DNA of 38,941 bases from a virus. The notes beneath the pieces are model-generated. The model searched no databases, had not been told where the DNA came from, and saw only the letters and a program-made list of their open reading frames with translations. The stretch lies in the IMG/VR virus record IMGVR_UViG_3300008117_006288, positions 1 to 38,941 of that record. One strand, written 5' to 3'. Made by a program: the position numbers and the translations under genes. Every line of letters starts with the position of its first letter. Position 1 is the stretch's first letter. This document shows, one piece after another, positions 8,447 through 16,498 of this stretch.

Positions 8447-8776
8447 ATGCTAGATCAAAATTTAATGAATGAAAAACTAAAAGAATTACAAGATCTTAGT
8501 ATAGAAGAACTTAAAAATATTCTAGAGATTAAAAGTGAATATGAGACTGATGAAAATCAAAAGCTAATAGCATGTCCTCATGAAATAGTATTTTCTGTAA
8601 ATGCAACAGTATTAATGGAAAATGAAAAAGGAGAATTAACAGGAACAAGAGAGGTGTGTTCCAAAAATTACCACATCCCTGTACCAATAGATAAAGATTA
8701 CGAAATATTTATGAAAACATTTTTTGATCATATTGAAACCTGTTTAATAAATGGAATACAAGAAAGTTCAAAATGA
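8447..8776 (+). CDS. Uncharacterised acidic phage protein
   Basis: A 109-residue protein that I do not recognise. The N-terminal third (residues 1-30) is rich in Leu, Glu and Lys and probably an amphipathic helix. The middle (40-85) reads as beta strands around NATVLMENEKGELTG, then a segment with a single Cys (REVCSKNYHIPVP), and it closes with a helical tail. No catalytic motif is visible. It starts 4 bases after the FmdB-like gene and overlaps the next gene by four bases (ATGA), indicating coupled translation inside the same operon. Confidence 0.6.
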   Translation: MLDQNLMNEKLKELQDLSIEELKNILEIKSEYETDENQKLIACPHEIVFSVNATVLMENEKGELTGTREVCSKNYHIPVPIDKDYEIFMKTFFDHIETCLINGIQESSK

Positions 8777-9162
8777 AAGAAAATAATTTTATTTTTCAAC
8801 AAAATTCATCTAATAATTTAGAAACCAATAAAGATAGGTTTTTCTGTTTGTTAGCAGATAAAGACTTTATTGATAAAGAAAATAATCCAAGATGTAATAC
8901 AGAAGATAATAAAGTATTAGCAAAGATTAAATACAAACCTAATGGTATGCCAAAATATCTAATACGAATAGATGATACTAAAAAATTATTTAATCCAACA
9001 TTAGATTTGCCAGAAACTAAAAATATTAAACTATTACATTCTATTGGTAAAGAGACAACATTATTCAAAGAAGTTAATAAAAAAGCATTTGATTTTTATC
9101 TAATGTTTCTTAAAACCGGTAATGGTTCATGGATCTTAAACGCTGAAAGAGAGGATATATAA
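8773..9162 (+). CDS. Uncharacterised phage protein, paralog B
   Basis: A 129-residue protein that aligns by eye with the product of 7681-8094. Both have a FID-x-x-NPR/DPR turn, an ED-x-K-x-x-AK segment, an LFNP/LYNP turn, and a C-terminal block F-x-EV followed by F-x-x-Y-x-x-FLKT and A-x-RE. Identity looks low, so the duplication is old. No function is evident. The ATG overlaps the preceding stop as ATGA, and the stop overlaps the next start as TAATG, so translation is tightly coupled. Confidence 0.7.
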   Translation: MKENNFIFQQNSSNNLETNKDRFFCLLADKDFIDKENNPRCNTEDNKVLAKIKYKPNGMPKYLIRIDDTKKLFNPTLDLPETKNIKLLHSIGKETTLFKEVNKKAFDFYLMFLKTGNGSWILNAEREDI

Positions 9163-9497
9163 TGTCAAAACTAAATAAAACACAGATATATGCTATAAGA
9201 TGGTTGGCTAATCAAGGAACCACACAAGAAAGAATAGCAGCAGAGCTTGATCTTAATATAGAACAAGTTATAAAGACATTGGAAAAATATGGTTCATCAG
9301 ACAAAAGCAATGCCATAGAAGAAAAACAAAGCCCGGTAAAACAATCAAGTATGATAACAGAAACCTCTGGTAAGAGAACAAAAAACGTAGCAATTATGAC
9401 CAAAGAGGCTTCTGAACAACATGACGCAGCAAGACATAAAACACAAACAGTGAATAACAATGAAAATTCTATCTTTAGACCGAAGAGTAATGGATAA
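9162..9497 (+). CDS. Small helix-turn-helix protein
   Basis: A 111-residue protein. Residues about 6-45 read as a helix-turn-helix: TQIYAIRWLANQGTTQERIA, then AELDLNIEQVIKTLEKYG, the pattern of sigma-region-4 or MarR-like tri-helical DNA-binding domains. The rest is hydrophilic, rich in Ser, Lys, Gln and Thr, and probably disordered. This suggests a small DNA-binding regulator or DNA-associated factor; no partner can be named. AGAGAGG lies upstream of the ATG. It overlaps the next gene by 38 bases. Confidence 0.62.
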   Translation: MSKLNKTQIYAIRWLANQGTTQERIAAELDLNIEQVIKTLEKYGSSDKSNAIEEKQSPVKQSSMITETSGKRTKNVAIMTKEASEQHDAARHKTQTVNNNENSIFRPKSNG

Positions 9498-9900
9498 ATA
9501 TACTTCAAAATATTCGAATGGAAAATTGGTATCAGCAGCACAATATATAACAGAATTAATATGTGAAAATAAAGCTAAAAAAGATAAATTAGATTTACAT
9601 TATAGATTTTGGACTACGAAATCATGGTCTGCATATTACAGAAATCAAATAGCATCAGCTAATAAACTAATAGAAAAGTATGATGTAAAAGCTATCATAG
9701 CAGCACTTAGGCACAAGGACGCAGAAAAAATATACTCATTGCGAGCGCCACACCTTCCTGCTATAATAGAAAAAATGCAAAATGAGATCAACGCTCAAAA
9801 TACTGTATTAACACAAAAATTTGATAGAAAAGATAAGTTGACTCTTAGGCCCAAGCAACAAACGAATAGTATTATCTCAAGATTAGAGGAATTAGAATGA
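9460..9900 (+). CDS. Uncharacterised helical protein upstream of the recombinase
   Basis: A 146-residue basic, mostly helical protein (start ATG 9460). An alternative ATG at 9490, overlapping the previous stop, would give 136 residues; neither has a strong ribosome site. Visible features are an aromatic cluster HYRFWTTKSWSAYYRNQI (about residues 47-64) and a C-terminal helix ISRLEELE. I do not recognise the family. Its stop overlaps the ATG of the RecA-like gene as ATGA, so it is translated with the recombinase and may be an accessory factor (inference from position only). Confidence 0.6.
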   Translation: MKILSLDRRVMDKYTSKYSNGKLVSAAQYITELICENKAKKDKLDLHYRFWTTKSWSAYYRNQIASANKLIEKYDVKAIIAALRHKDAEKIYSLRAPHLPAIIEKMQNEINAQNTVLTQKFDRKDKLTLRPKQQTNSIISRLEELE

Positions 9901-10910
9901 CACTTAAAGAGGATGTGATTAAGAATTTTGGTGACGAAATTATCTTAAGTGGTAACGCACTAGTAGATAAAAAAGTTCTTACTATTCCCGTAGGACCATC
10001 TTTAGACATTGCCTTAAATGGAGGTATTCCAGAAGGAAGTTTCGTTGTTCTAACAGGACAACCAAAATGCGGTAAAACAACAACGTCATTAGATTTTGCA
10101 GCTACCGCACAAAAGAAAGAATATGCTTATGGATCTTTTAAAGATGGTAGGCAAGTGTACTACCTTAACATTGAGGGTAGACTTAAGAAAAGAGATTTAG
10201 AAGGTATACCAGGATTAGATCTAACTAAATTTCATATCATAGGTAGTCAACAAGGAAAAATACTACATGCTGAAGAGTATTTACAAATAGCAGAAAGAAT
10301 TATTAATGAAATACCTGGATGTATTCTAATTATTGATTCTTATTCAGCATTATGCACAGAAGCCGAAATTACAAGCGATATGGATAAAATGCAAAGAGCT
10401 GATGGGGCTAAATTATTAGCAAAATTTTGTCGCAAGGTTGCAAATGTTATACCTGTCAATAAAAACATAGTTATTGGTATTACTCACTTAATGGGCAATC
10501 CAACAGGATATGGTGCAGAGTTTAAAGAAAAGAGCGGACAAGCTATTGCATATCAAACGGATATAAAATTACGAGCAAAAACATTCAAGCCATGGATTAT
10601 TGGTACCGATAATACACAAATAGGCCAAGAGATAGAATGGCAAGTGGTATGCTCTGCTCTTGGCCCTCCTGGTGCAACTACAACAAGTTATATTAGATAT
10701 GGTCAGGGGATAGATAAATATACAGAACTTGTTAATCTCGCTTCAGATGTTGGTATTATTAATAAGGGTGGTGCATGGTATACTATCACTAATTTAGAAG
10801 ATAAGCCAAAGTTTCAAGGAACGGAAAAAGTAAGGGCATTCCTATTAGAAAATAATGAAGCGTATAAAAAGATAGAACAAGATGTTAAGAGTGTTTTGGG
10901 AATCAAATGA
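9897..10910 (+). CDS. recA: RecA/UvsX-like recombinase
   Basis: A 337-residue strand-exchange ATPase. Walker A is GQPKCGKT (54-61) and the Walker B Asp is D147 in CILIIDSYSAL. E93 (NIEGRLKK) is placed like the catalytic Glu of RecA. The tail IINKGGAWYTI, then QGTEKVRAFLLEN, is close to the end of the bacterial RecA core, so the protein is nearer RecA than T4 UvsX in this part. It lacks the acidic RecA C-terminal tail. Role: homologous recombination and recombination-dependent replication, consistent with the primase, helicase and polymerase genes downstream. It starts in an ATGA overlap and ends in another with the nuclease gene. Confidence 0.93.
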   Translation: MTLKEDVIKNFGDEIILSGNALVDKKVLTIPVGPSLDIALNGGIPEGSFVVLTGQPKCGKTTTSLDFAATAQKKEYAYGSFKDGRQVYYLNIEGRLKKRDLEGIPGLDLTKFHIIGSQQGKILHAEEYLQIAERIINEIPGCILIIDSYSALCTEAEITSDMDKMQRADGAKLLAKFCRKVANVIPVNKNIVIGITHLMGNPTGYGAEFKEKSGQAIAYQTDIKLRAKTFKPWIIGTDNTQIGQEIEWQVVCSALGPPGATTTSYIRYGQGIDKYTELVNLASDVGIINKGGAWYTITNLEDKPKFQGTEKVRAFLLENNEAYKKIEQDVKSVLGIK

Positions 10911-11314
10911 AAATCGTAGACTTGGATGGAAATATCCATACTTGGCACTTGACAGGTCATATAGCGAAGGGTAAACTTACCAATAAGTCTTCTTTCCATC
11001 TGATGGCAAGAAAGCTCATTACTGATACTTTTCCAACTCTACAAATTTTGGAAGAAGTTTCAATACCCTTAAGGAAATCAGAAACACTATATTTAGATTT
11101 TTATTTACCGTTACCTAAATTATGCATAGAAGTTCATGGTGAACAGCATTTTAAGTTTGTTCCATTTTATCATAATAATATTCTTAGTTTTTTAAAATCT
11201 CAGAAAAGAGACAAAGAAAAAACAGAATGGTGCGAAAAGAATAATATCAGACAAATAGTATTGGCATGTCACGAATCTGAATCAGAATGGAAAGAAAAGC
11301 TAAAATATGAGTAA
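10907..11314 (+). CDS. Vsr/DUF559-like PD-(D/E)xK nuclease
   Basis: A 135-residue single-domain protein with the fold pattern of very-short-patch-repair-type endonucleases. A helical lead-in carries E49/E50. LYLDFYLPLP has D64 as the likely metal Asp. LCIEVHGEQHF follows, with E75 and the E79-Q80-H81 triad. The final strand-helix QIVLACHESESEW fits the family. It could repair or nick DNA, process recombination intermediates with the adjacent RecA-like protein, or be a free-standing homing nuclease (EDxHD-like). It starts within the recombinase stop codon (ATGA). A larger relative with a DNA-binding module is encoded at 27819-28625. Confidence 0.75.
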   Translation: MKIVDLDGNIHTWHLTGHIAKGKLTNKSSFHLMARKLITDTFPTLQILEEVSIPLRKSETLYLDFYLPLPKLCIEVHGEQHFKFVPFYHNNILSFLKSQKRDKEKTEWCEKNNIRQIVLACHESESEWKEKLKYE

Positions 11315-11798
11315 AACAACACAAGAAGAAATACAGCATTGGGATAAAATTCTAGACGATTATGAGAAAACATTATCTCTACCAGAATATTCATCTGGAT
11401 GTTCTGTTCCTGAGGCAGAAATAAACCATTATCTTAGTATGTCTAGAGATGAGATAGAAAAATTAAATCCAGAAGATTGTGCTCAAATATCTTATAGATT
11501 ATCTCAATTCGGATTCTATTTACAACGTAGTTTGAACAGGGAAATAGCCAGATTTAATTGGGCAGAAGAAAGTATCAAAGAGACCATAGCTGACGAAATA
11601 AATAATTATAAAGGTTATGGATACTTAGAGAAATCATTACAGGCCATCAAACACAATGATAGGGCCTCTAATCTATATAAGATTAAAAAATATGCACAAC
11701 AACGCATGGATAGACTAAGTTATTTGGCCAATAATATTAAAAATTTATCAGATATACTTCTTTCTATACAAAGAACCAAGGTGAAACATGCCTCTTGA
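11307..11798 (+). CDS. Uncharacterised helical protein in the replication operon
   Basis: A 163-residue protein, acidic in its first third and strongly helical from residue 45 onward, with long Leu/Ile heptad-like runs in the last 70 residues that may form coiled coils. No catalytic motif, zinc site or membrane segment. I do not recognise the family. It overlaps the nuclease gene upstream by 8 bases and the zinc-ribbon gene downstream by 11 bases. Its place between recombinase and helicase suggests a replication or recombination accessory factor, but that is inference only. Confidence 0.62.
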   Translation: MSKTTQEEIQHWDKILDDYEKTLSLPEYSSGCSVPEAEINHYLSMSRDEIEKLNPEDCAQISYRLSQFGFYLQRSLNREIARFNWAEESIKETIADEINNYKGYGYLEKSLQAIKHNDRASNLYKIKKYAQQRMDRLSYLANNIKNLSDILLSIQRTKVKHAS

Positions 11799-12189
11799 TA
11801 ATAATGATATCAAACAATTAATAGCAATTTTACAGAAGGGGCTGTCATCTGACCAAGATGAATCTGTTCCAGAAGTAATAGAGAAGCCCAAACGTAAAAG
11901 GGGTAAGATACAGCAGGCAGACGTCTCTGTATCAAAACAAAGCGGTCGTACAAAAAGGTCTGGATCTGCAAATAAGTTTGACCTGATGATGGAAAAAAAT
12001 TTACATAAAGAAGATCTCGAAATTGATAAATTATTATCAAAGTATCCACCAACAATCAGGTCGCGAGAGTTTTCTCCTGTCGATGTAAAATGCAGGGTAT
12101 GCGGAAGAGAAGAAAGTATTAATCCAGCATTAATGAATGATGCACCGAATAGATATAAATGTAACAGATGTTCAAAGGAGCCAGGATAA
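11788..12189 (+). CDS. Zinc-ribbon protein upstream of the helicase
   Basis: A 133-residue protein. Residues 1-25 form an acidic helix, and 33-65 are Lys/Arg/Ser-rich and probably disordered. The end is a zinc ribbon: CRVCGREESINP, then CNRCSKEPG, with C-x2-C pairs about 22 residues apart. AAGGTGA lies upstream of the ATG. The basic linker and zinc ribbon suggest binding to DNA or to a replication partner. The stop overlaps the ATG of the helicase (TAATG). Function unknown; a primosome accessory role is a guess from position. Confidence 0.65.
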   Translation: MPLDNNDIKQLIAILQKGLSSDQDESVPEVIEKPKRKRGKIQQADVSVSKQSGRTKRSGSANKFDLMMEKNLHKEDLEIDKLLSKYPPTIRSREFSPVDVKCRVCGREESINPALMNDAPNRYKCNRCSKEPG

Positions 12190-13646
12190 TGGTTTTGTGT
12201 GATCCGTCAGCGGAAAGAGCGGTGCTTAGCTGCATAATGCAATATGGGGAAAAAGCATATTATGAGATTAATGATATCATAAGCGAATCATGTTTTACTA
12301 TAGATAGTAATCAACTAATTTATAGTTGTATCAAAAATATATTTGCCAATGGACAAGTTACTACTCTCGATATAGCCTCTATATACTCTGCATCCCAAGA
12401 TTTGGGTATGTCGCATATTCTGAGCAAAAAAGAAGAAGCTCAGCATTTAAAGGCTATTTTGGATTTTCCGGCAAGTATAGAGAACATCAATCAATTCGCA
12501 ACTAAAATAAAGAAGCTTGAAATAGCAAGATCTTTACATAAGGAGCTAGAAACGGCACAAGAAAAATTATTAGATGTTACTGGCTCAGAACCAATATCAT
12601 CTATATTATCTATTGCTGAAGATACATTATTAGACTTTGGTTCTCATTTATCAAATGATAATGAACCAAAATCTATTGGAGATGGAATAGATACCTATAT
12701 TGATTATTTAAAAAGCAATCCTGTAGATCAGCTTGGCATATCAACAGGTTTCCCAATATATGACCATGCTATCGGCGGAGGATTCAGAAAAGGAACAGTT
12801 AATGTTATTGCGGCAAGACCAAAGGTTGGTAAAACATTATTGGCTGACAATATAGGATTTTATATAGCTAATAAACTGGGCATTCCTGTATTGAATATGG
12901 ATACAGAAATGAGCACGAATGATCATATTCATAGAATATTAGCTATGATGACAGAGACAGAAATTAATAGTATTGAAACAGGTAAATTTGCATCCATTCC
13001 AGTAACAAATAAAAAGATCAATGAGGCAACAGAATCATTAAAGAATACCAAACTATACTATAAGTCTATTGCTGGCAAACCATTCGACGAACAGCTGAGC
13101 ATAATGAGAAGATGGTTATGTAAAGATGTTGGATTAAATGCAGATGGAACAGCCAAGGATTGCGTTATTATATATGATTATTTAAAACTTATGGATAGTG
13201 CTGGGATTAGTCAGGACCTAAAAGAATACCAAATTCTAGGATTCATGATGACAGCACTGCATAATTTTGCTGTTAAGTACCAAATACCAATTTTGAGTTT
13301 CATACAATTAAACAGAGACGGGATCTCTAAAGAGAGCACCGACACAGCGTCTGGATCAGATAGGATTATCTGGCTATGTAGCAATTTCTCTATTTTTAAA
13401 AGAAAGTCTGACGAGGAAATGGCAGAGGACTCTGGAAAAAGCGGAAACAGAAAACTGGTTCCACTAATATCTAGACATGGTGGTTGTTTAGACGATAATG
13501 ATTATATTAATTTTAATCTTAAGGGGTGGTGTGCAAAGATTACAGAAGGACAAACAAAACTAGAGATATCTAACGGTGTTAAACATGAAAAAGATGGATT
13601 TATAGTAAATGAAGACAATAATGACGAAGAAATCAGTTTCGTATAA
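12189..13646 (+). CDS. dnaB: DnaB-type replicative helicase
   Basis: A 485-residue helicase (start ATG 12189 overlapping the previous stop, with AAAGGAG 9 bases upstream; a longer in-frame start at 12168 is less likely). It has the DnaB plan: an N-terminal helical domain beginning DPSAERAVLSCI, then a RecA-like motor with GISTGFPIYDHAIGGGFRKG, Walker A ARPKVGKTLLADN (about 209-222), Walker B VIIYDYLKL (about 326-334), and ILSFIQLNRDG as the motif-3 Gln region. It unwinds the fork on the lagging strand with the adjacent primase. The tail is acidic (NEDNNDEE). It overlaps the primase gene by 38 bases, or 26 with the inner start. Confidence 0.9.
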   Translation: MVLCDPSAERAVLSCIMQYGEKAYYEINDIISESCFTIDSNQLIYSCIKNIFANGQVTTLDIASIYSASQDLGMSHILSKKEEAQHLKAILDFPASIENINQFATKIKKLEIARSLHKELETAQEKLLDVTGSEPISSILSIAEDTLLDFGSHLSNDNEPKSIGDGIDTYIDYLKSNPVDQLGISTGFPIYDHAIGGGFRKGTVNVIAARPKVGKTLLADNIGFYIANKLGIPVLNMDTEMSTNDHIHRILAMMTETEINSIETGKFASIPVTNKKINEATESLKNTKLYYKSIAGKPFDEQLSIMRRWLCKDVGLNADGTAKDCVIIYDYLKLMDSAGISQDLKEYQILGFMMTALHNFAVKYQIPILSFIQLNRDGISKESTDTASGSDRIIWLCSNFSIFKRKSDEEMAEDSGKSGNRKLVPLISRHGGCLDDNDYINFNLKGWCAKITEGQTKLEISNGVKHEKDGFIVNEDNNDEEISFV

Positions 13647-14769
13647 TCAACATAAATTAAAACTATTATCAGATAAACTATGCGATAATATAGAATCTTT
13701 ATTAGATTATTTTGGAATAGAATACAAAAGGTTGTCCAAAATGATAACCATGAGTTGTCCCATACATGGAGGAGACAATTCTTCAGCACTTAATCTATAT
13801 CCAGAAGGAGAGACCTATAGAGGCAATTGGAAATGTCGTACTCATAATTGTGAGGAAATATTTAAGTCTTCGATTATAGGTTTTATTAGAGGAGTTATAT
13901 CCCATAATAATCATAATTGGGTTAAGAATGGAGATCCTGTATGCTCCTTCGACGAAGCCTTAGCATTTGCACAAAGTTTTATAAAGCAAAATTTATCAGA
14001 TATTAAAATTGATAAAAAAACGATAGAAAAAAGCAGCTTTGTAAATACTATCAATTATATTAATACCAAGCAAAATAATAATCAATCTAGGGTAACCAAA
14101 CAACAAATTAGAAAATCGTTAGTTATACCATCAAAATATTTTATTGATAGAGGATTTTCTGAAAACATACTGAATAAATATGATGTTGGCGACTGCGTAA
14201 CAGAAAATAAAGAGATGACTAGTCGTGCTGTTGTGCCAGTATATGATGTCGATTACAAATACATGGTTGGTTGCACAGGACGCAGTATACATGAAAAATG
14301 TAATAAATGTTCATATTTTCATGATGGTGCCGCATCCTGTCCAGATAATGAATATTCTTGGTTGATGTCAAAGTGGAGACACAATAAAGACTTTAAAACA
14401 CAAGAGTATTTATACAATTATTGGTTTGCAAAAGACTTCATTAAAAAAACTGGCTGTGCTATTATTGTAGAAAGCCCAGGTAATGTATGGAGATTAGAAG
14501 AATCAGGTATACATAATTCTGTAGCTATTTTTGGTTGCTCCCTATCTGATAAACAAAAAATGCTATTAGATATTTCTGGCGCCTTAACTCTAGTTCTTAT
14601 TATGGATAATGATGATGCTGGCAAAAAAGCAACAGAAGCTATGATAAAAAAATGTCACAAAATATATAACATTCATAATATAGTAATTAAAAAAGAAGAT
14701 ATAGCCTCAATGAGTGTTGATGAAATTAAACAAGAAATATTACCCGAACTAGAAAAATTATCTCTATGA
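13609..14769 (+). CDS. dnaG: DnaG-type DNA primase (CHC2 zinc finger plus TOPRIM)
   Basis: A 386-residue primase. The CHC2-type zinc finger is C50-PIH53 and WKC76RTHNC81, after an N-terminal helix with DYFGIEYKRL. A central RNA-polymerase-like region contains Cys pairs near CNKCSYFHDG. The TOPRIM domain spans about 284-341: VESPGNVWRLEESG carries the catalytic Glu and LIMDNDDAGKKA the D-x-D metal motif. It makes RNA primers for the fork. The start is either ATG 13609 or 13621; neither ribosome site is strong. Compared with DnaG (about 600 residues) it lacks a helicase-binding C-terminal domain. The stop overlaps the kinase ATG. Confidence 0.9.
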   Translation: MKTIMTKKSVSYNQHKLKLLSDKLCDNIESLLDYFGIEYKRLSKMITMSCPIHGGDNSSALNLYPEGETYRGNWKCRTHNCEEIFKSSIIGFIRGVISHNNHNWVKNGDPVCSFDEALAFAQSFIKQNLSDIKIDKKTIEKSSFVNTINYINTKQNNNQSRVTKQQIRKSLVIPSKYFIDRGFSENILNKYDVGDCVTENKEMTSRAVVPVYDVDYKYMVGCTGRSIHEKCNKCSYFHDGAASCPDNEYSWLMSKWRHNKDFKTQEYLYNYWFAKDFIKKTGCAIIVESPGNVWRLEESGIHNSVAIFGCSLSDKQKMLLDISGALTLVLIMDNDDAGKKATEAMIKKCHKIYNIHNIVIKKEDIASMSVDEIKQEILPELEKLSL

Positions 14770-15407
14770 CAAAAATAATAGCATTCGCAGGAAGAAAACA
14801 ATCAGGTAAAACAACTTGCTCATCATTCCTGCAAGATGTGATAGTCTCTAATAATCTGGGATCATGTAAAGTCTATAATTTTGCAGATTCTCTAAAGCAA
14901 GATATATGTATTAATATGCTTGGTTTAACATATGAACAATGCTACGGGGACGATAATCATAAGAATTCTCTAACCCAAATAGAATGGAAAAATATTCCGG
15001 GATATAATATATCATGGACTTTTAGTAAAGATCATGACGAGAGCGGAAGAATGACCGCTAGACAAGTGATGCAATTTATTGGTACAGAGATTTTTAGAAA
15101 TATAAAAAATGATATATGGGCTGTTTCAACTATAAATAAAATCAGAACAGAAAATCCAGATTATGCTATTATAGCGGATTGTAGATTTCCCAATGAAAAA
15201 GATATAGTATCAAATAACAATGGTATTGTAATTAAACTTACTAGGAATCCATTTAACTCTGATCATGCCAGCGAAATAGCTTTTGACGAAAACGTATACA
15301 ACCAAAAAAGTTTTGATCTTATTATTAATAATAGCAAAATTTCTATAGAAGAACAAAATAAGCTGTTATTGGATTTTCTTAAGAACAAAGGAGCACTATC
15401 ATTATAA
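14766..15407 (+). CDS. Deoxynucleoside monophosphate kinase
   Basis: A 213-residue P-loop kinase like T4 gene 1 product, which phosphorylates dNMPs to dNDPs to recycle host DNA. Walker A is GRKQSGKTT (9-17); NFADSLKQDI and RMTARQVMQFIGTEIFR are the characteristic family blocks, and IIADCRFPNEKD is the substrate/magnesium segment. It links the nucleotide-supply genes at 2723-6322 with the fork. It starts by ATGA overlap with the primase gene, and its end overlaps the apparent ATT start of the nuclease gene by 7 bases. Confidence 0.9.
   Translation: MTKIIAFAGRKQSGKTTCSSFLQDVIVSNNLGSCKVYNFADSLKQDICINMLGLTYEQCYGDDNHKNSLTQIEWKNIPGYNISWTFSKDHDESGRMTARQVMQFIGTEIFRNIKNDIWAVSTINKIRTENPDYAIIADCRFPNEKDIVSNNNGIVIKLTRNPFNSDHASEIAFDENVYNQKSFDLIINNSKISIEEQNKLLLDFLKNKGALSL
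15387..15403 (+). promoter_or_regulatory. Ribosome-binding site that places an ATT start codon
   Basis: AAAGGAG (15387-15393), seven bases, then ATT (15401-15403). The nuclease frame is open from 15383 to 15446, but this stretch contains no ATG, GTG or TTG. The only strong Shine-Dalgarno in the area thus points at ATT. Starting at the ATG 15446 would discard the first conserved strand and use no ribosome site. Confidence 0.6.
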
Positions 15408-16450
15408 TAACATATTTTAGATCATCAAGCTTTAATGCTCATTCAATGTGTGAGCAGCAGTATTTTATCGAATATGTGCTTGGTTGGCGAGGACCGTCTG
15501 GACAAAAGGCTGATAAAGGAACAATAGTACATAAAGTTCTTGAAATTTTAGCTGTTATTAAAAAAGCCGAACAAGATAACCAATCAAACATCAATGATGA
15601 TATAGCGGGCTTAATAGATATCAACAATTATGATCTAGAAAAAATCATAGATGTAGTCTATAATCATTATTCGGTATCTGCCAAACACCATAAATGGAGC
15701 CCTAAAGACAAAAAAGACTGTACAGAATGGGTGTACAAGGCAATCAAATTCAATAATGGTATGTTTGATCCCAGAAATAGGAAAATTCTTGAGCCGGAGC
15801 AACACTTCGACTTTACTATAAATAAAGCGTGGTCTGAATACTCTTTTAAAACACCAGACGGGGTCTTAACGGGTAATCTGGCGCTAAAAGGAACAATCGA
15901 CTTAATAACTCTTGTTAATGATAATACTATTGAAATAATCGATTGGAAAACTGGAAGAAGATTAGATTGGGCTACAGGACAAGAAAAGACTCAAGAAAAA
16001 TTAGAAAATGATCCACAATTGAGAATATACCATTATGCTATTAGCCAATTATATCCTCATATAGATCATATTATATTTTCCATCTATTTCATTAATGATG
16101 GTGGTCCATTCTCTATATGTTTTGATAAGAGTGATCTTCAAAAAACAGAAGATATGTTAAGACAAAAATTTGAGATTATCAAGTCGGTTAAAAAGCCAAA
16201 ATTGCATAAAAGTTGGATGTGTAATAAATTGTGCCATTTTGGAAAAACTAACTTTTCTGATTCTAGCATTTTACCAATACTAGAATACAGAGATAATCAA
16301 ACGTGCAAGCAGGGCGAATTTATGACCAAATGCGAACAAATCAAACATGATTTAGAGTTGCATGGGATTGATTCTGTGGTACAATCATATAAACATCCAA
16401 ATCATTCGTTTGGAAAATATAAAGCTCCAGGAAGCATAGAAGGAGAATAA
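15401..16450 (+). CDS. Cas4/RecB-like PD-(D/E)xK nuclease, probable ATT start
   Basis: A 349-residue nuclease of the PDDEXK_1/RecB-Cas4 group. The start-proximal block YFRSSSFNAHSMCEQQYF (5-22) is the usual S-x-S-x-x-x-x-x-x-C entry of these enzymes and only exists if translation begins at ATT 15401. GTIVHKVLE supplies the His, KGTIDLIT the metal Asp (D167), and EIIDWKTG the D181-x-K183 pair. C17 plus Cys residues near the C-terminus (CNKLC near 273, then CKQGEFMTKC) could bind an Fe-S cluster as in Cas4/AddB (inference). Likely a 5'-end-processing exonuclease in recombination. It ends directly before the polymerase ATG. A start at 15446 gives 334 residues. Confidence 0.82.
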   Translation: MIITYFRSSSFNAHSMCEQQYFIEYVLGWRGPSGQKADKGTIVHKVLEILAVIKKAEQDNQSNINDDIAGLIDINNYDLEKIIDVVYNHYSVSAKHHKWSPKDKKDCTEWVYKAIKFNNGMFDPRNRKILEPEQHFDFTINKAWSEYSFKTPDGVLTGNLALKGTIDLITLVNDNTIEIIDWKTGRRLDWATGQEKTQEKLENDPQLRIYHYAISQLYPHIDHIIFSIYFINDGGPFSICFDKSDLQKTEDMLRQKFEIIKSVKKPKLHKSWMCNKLCHFGKTNFSDSSILPILEYRDNQTCKQGEFMTKCEQIKHDLELHGIDSVVQSYKHPNHSFGKYKAPGSIEGE

Positions 16451-16498
16451 ATGATGGACGTGATTAAGGAATATATCCCTTTACACGTCCATTCCTAA
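16451..16498 (+). CDS. 15-residue leader carrying polymerase PHP motif I, ended by in-frame TAA
   Basis: ATG 16451 has AGGAG five bases upstream and starts one base after the nuclease stop, so it is clearly the natural start of the polymerase frame. It encodes MMDVIKEYIPLHVHS and then TAA. PLHVHS is the first PHP metal-binding strand (H-x-H-S) of DNA polymerase III alpha, and the frame continues after TAA with HYSLLDGLSKPEQ, the second half of the same motif. The leader is thus the true N-terminus of the polymerase, cut off by one stop codon. Readthrough, stop-restart or a recent mutation would explain it. Confidence 0.8.
   Translation: MMDVIKEYIPLHVHS
16456..16490 (+). repeat. Inverted repeat (hairpin) just before the in-frame stop
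   Basis: GGACGTG (16456-16462) pairs perfectly with CACGTCC (16484-16490). Inside it, AAGG (16466-16469) pairs with CCTT (16478-16481) around an AT-rich loop. The hairpin lies within the 15-codon leader and ends five bases before the TAA. It could slow ribosomes or mask the start, or be incidental. Confidence 0.6.
16496..16498 (+). other. In-frame TAA interrupting PHP motif I of DNA polymerase III alpha
   Basis: CAT TCC TAA GTG ACT CAT TAT reads His-Ser-stop-Val-Thr-His-Tyr. Known DnaE proteins have H-S-x-Y-S here, so the nine bases TAAGTGACT are an in-frame excess. Deleting them restores canonical spacing. GTG at 16499, directly after the stop, is the only nearby restart codon and lacks a Shine-Dalgarno. 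Confidence 0.8.
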
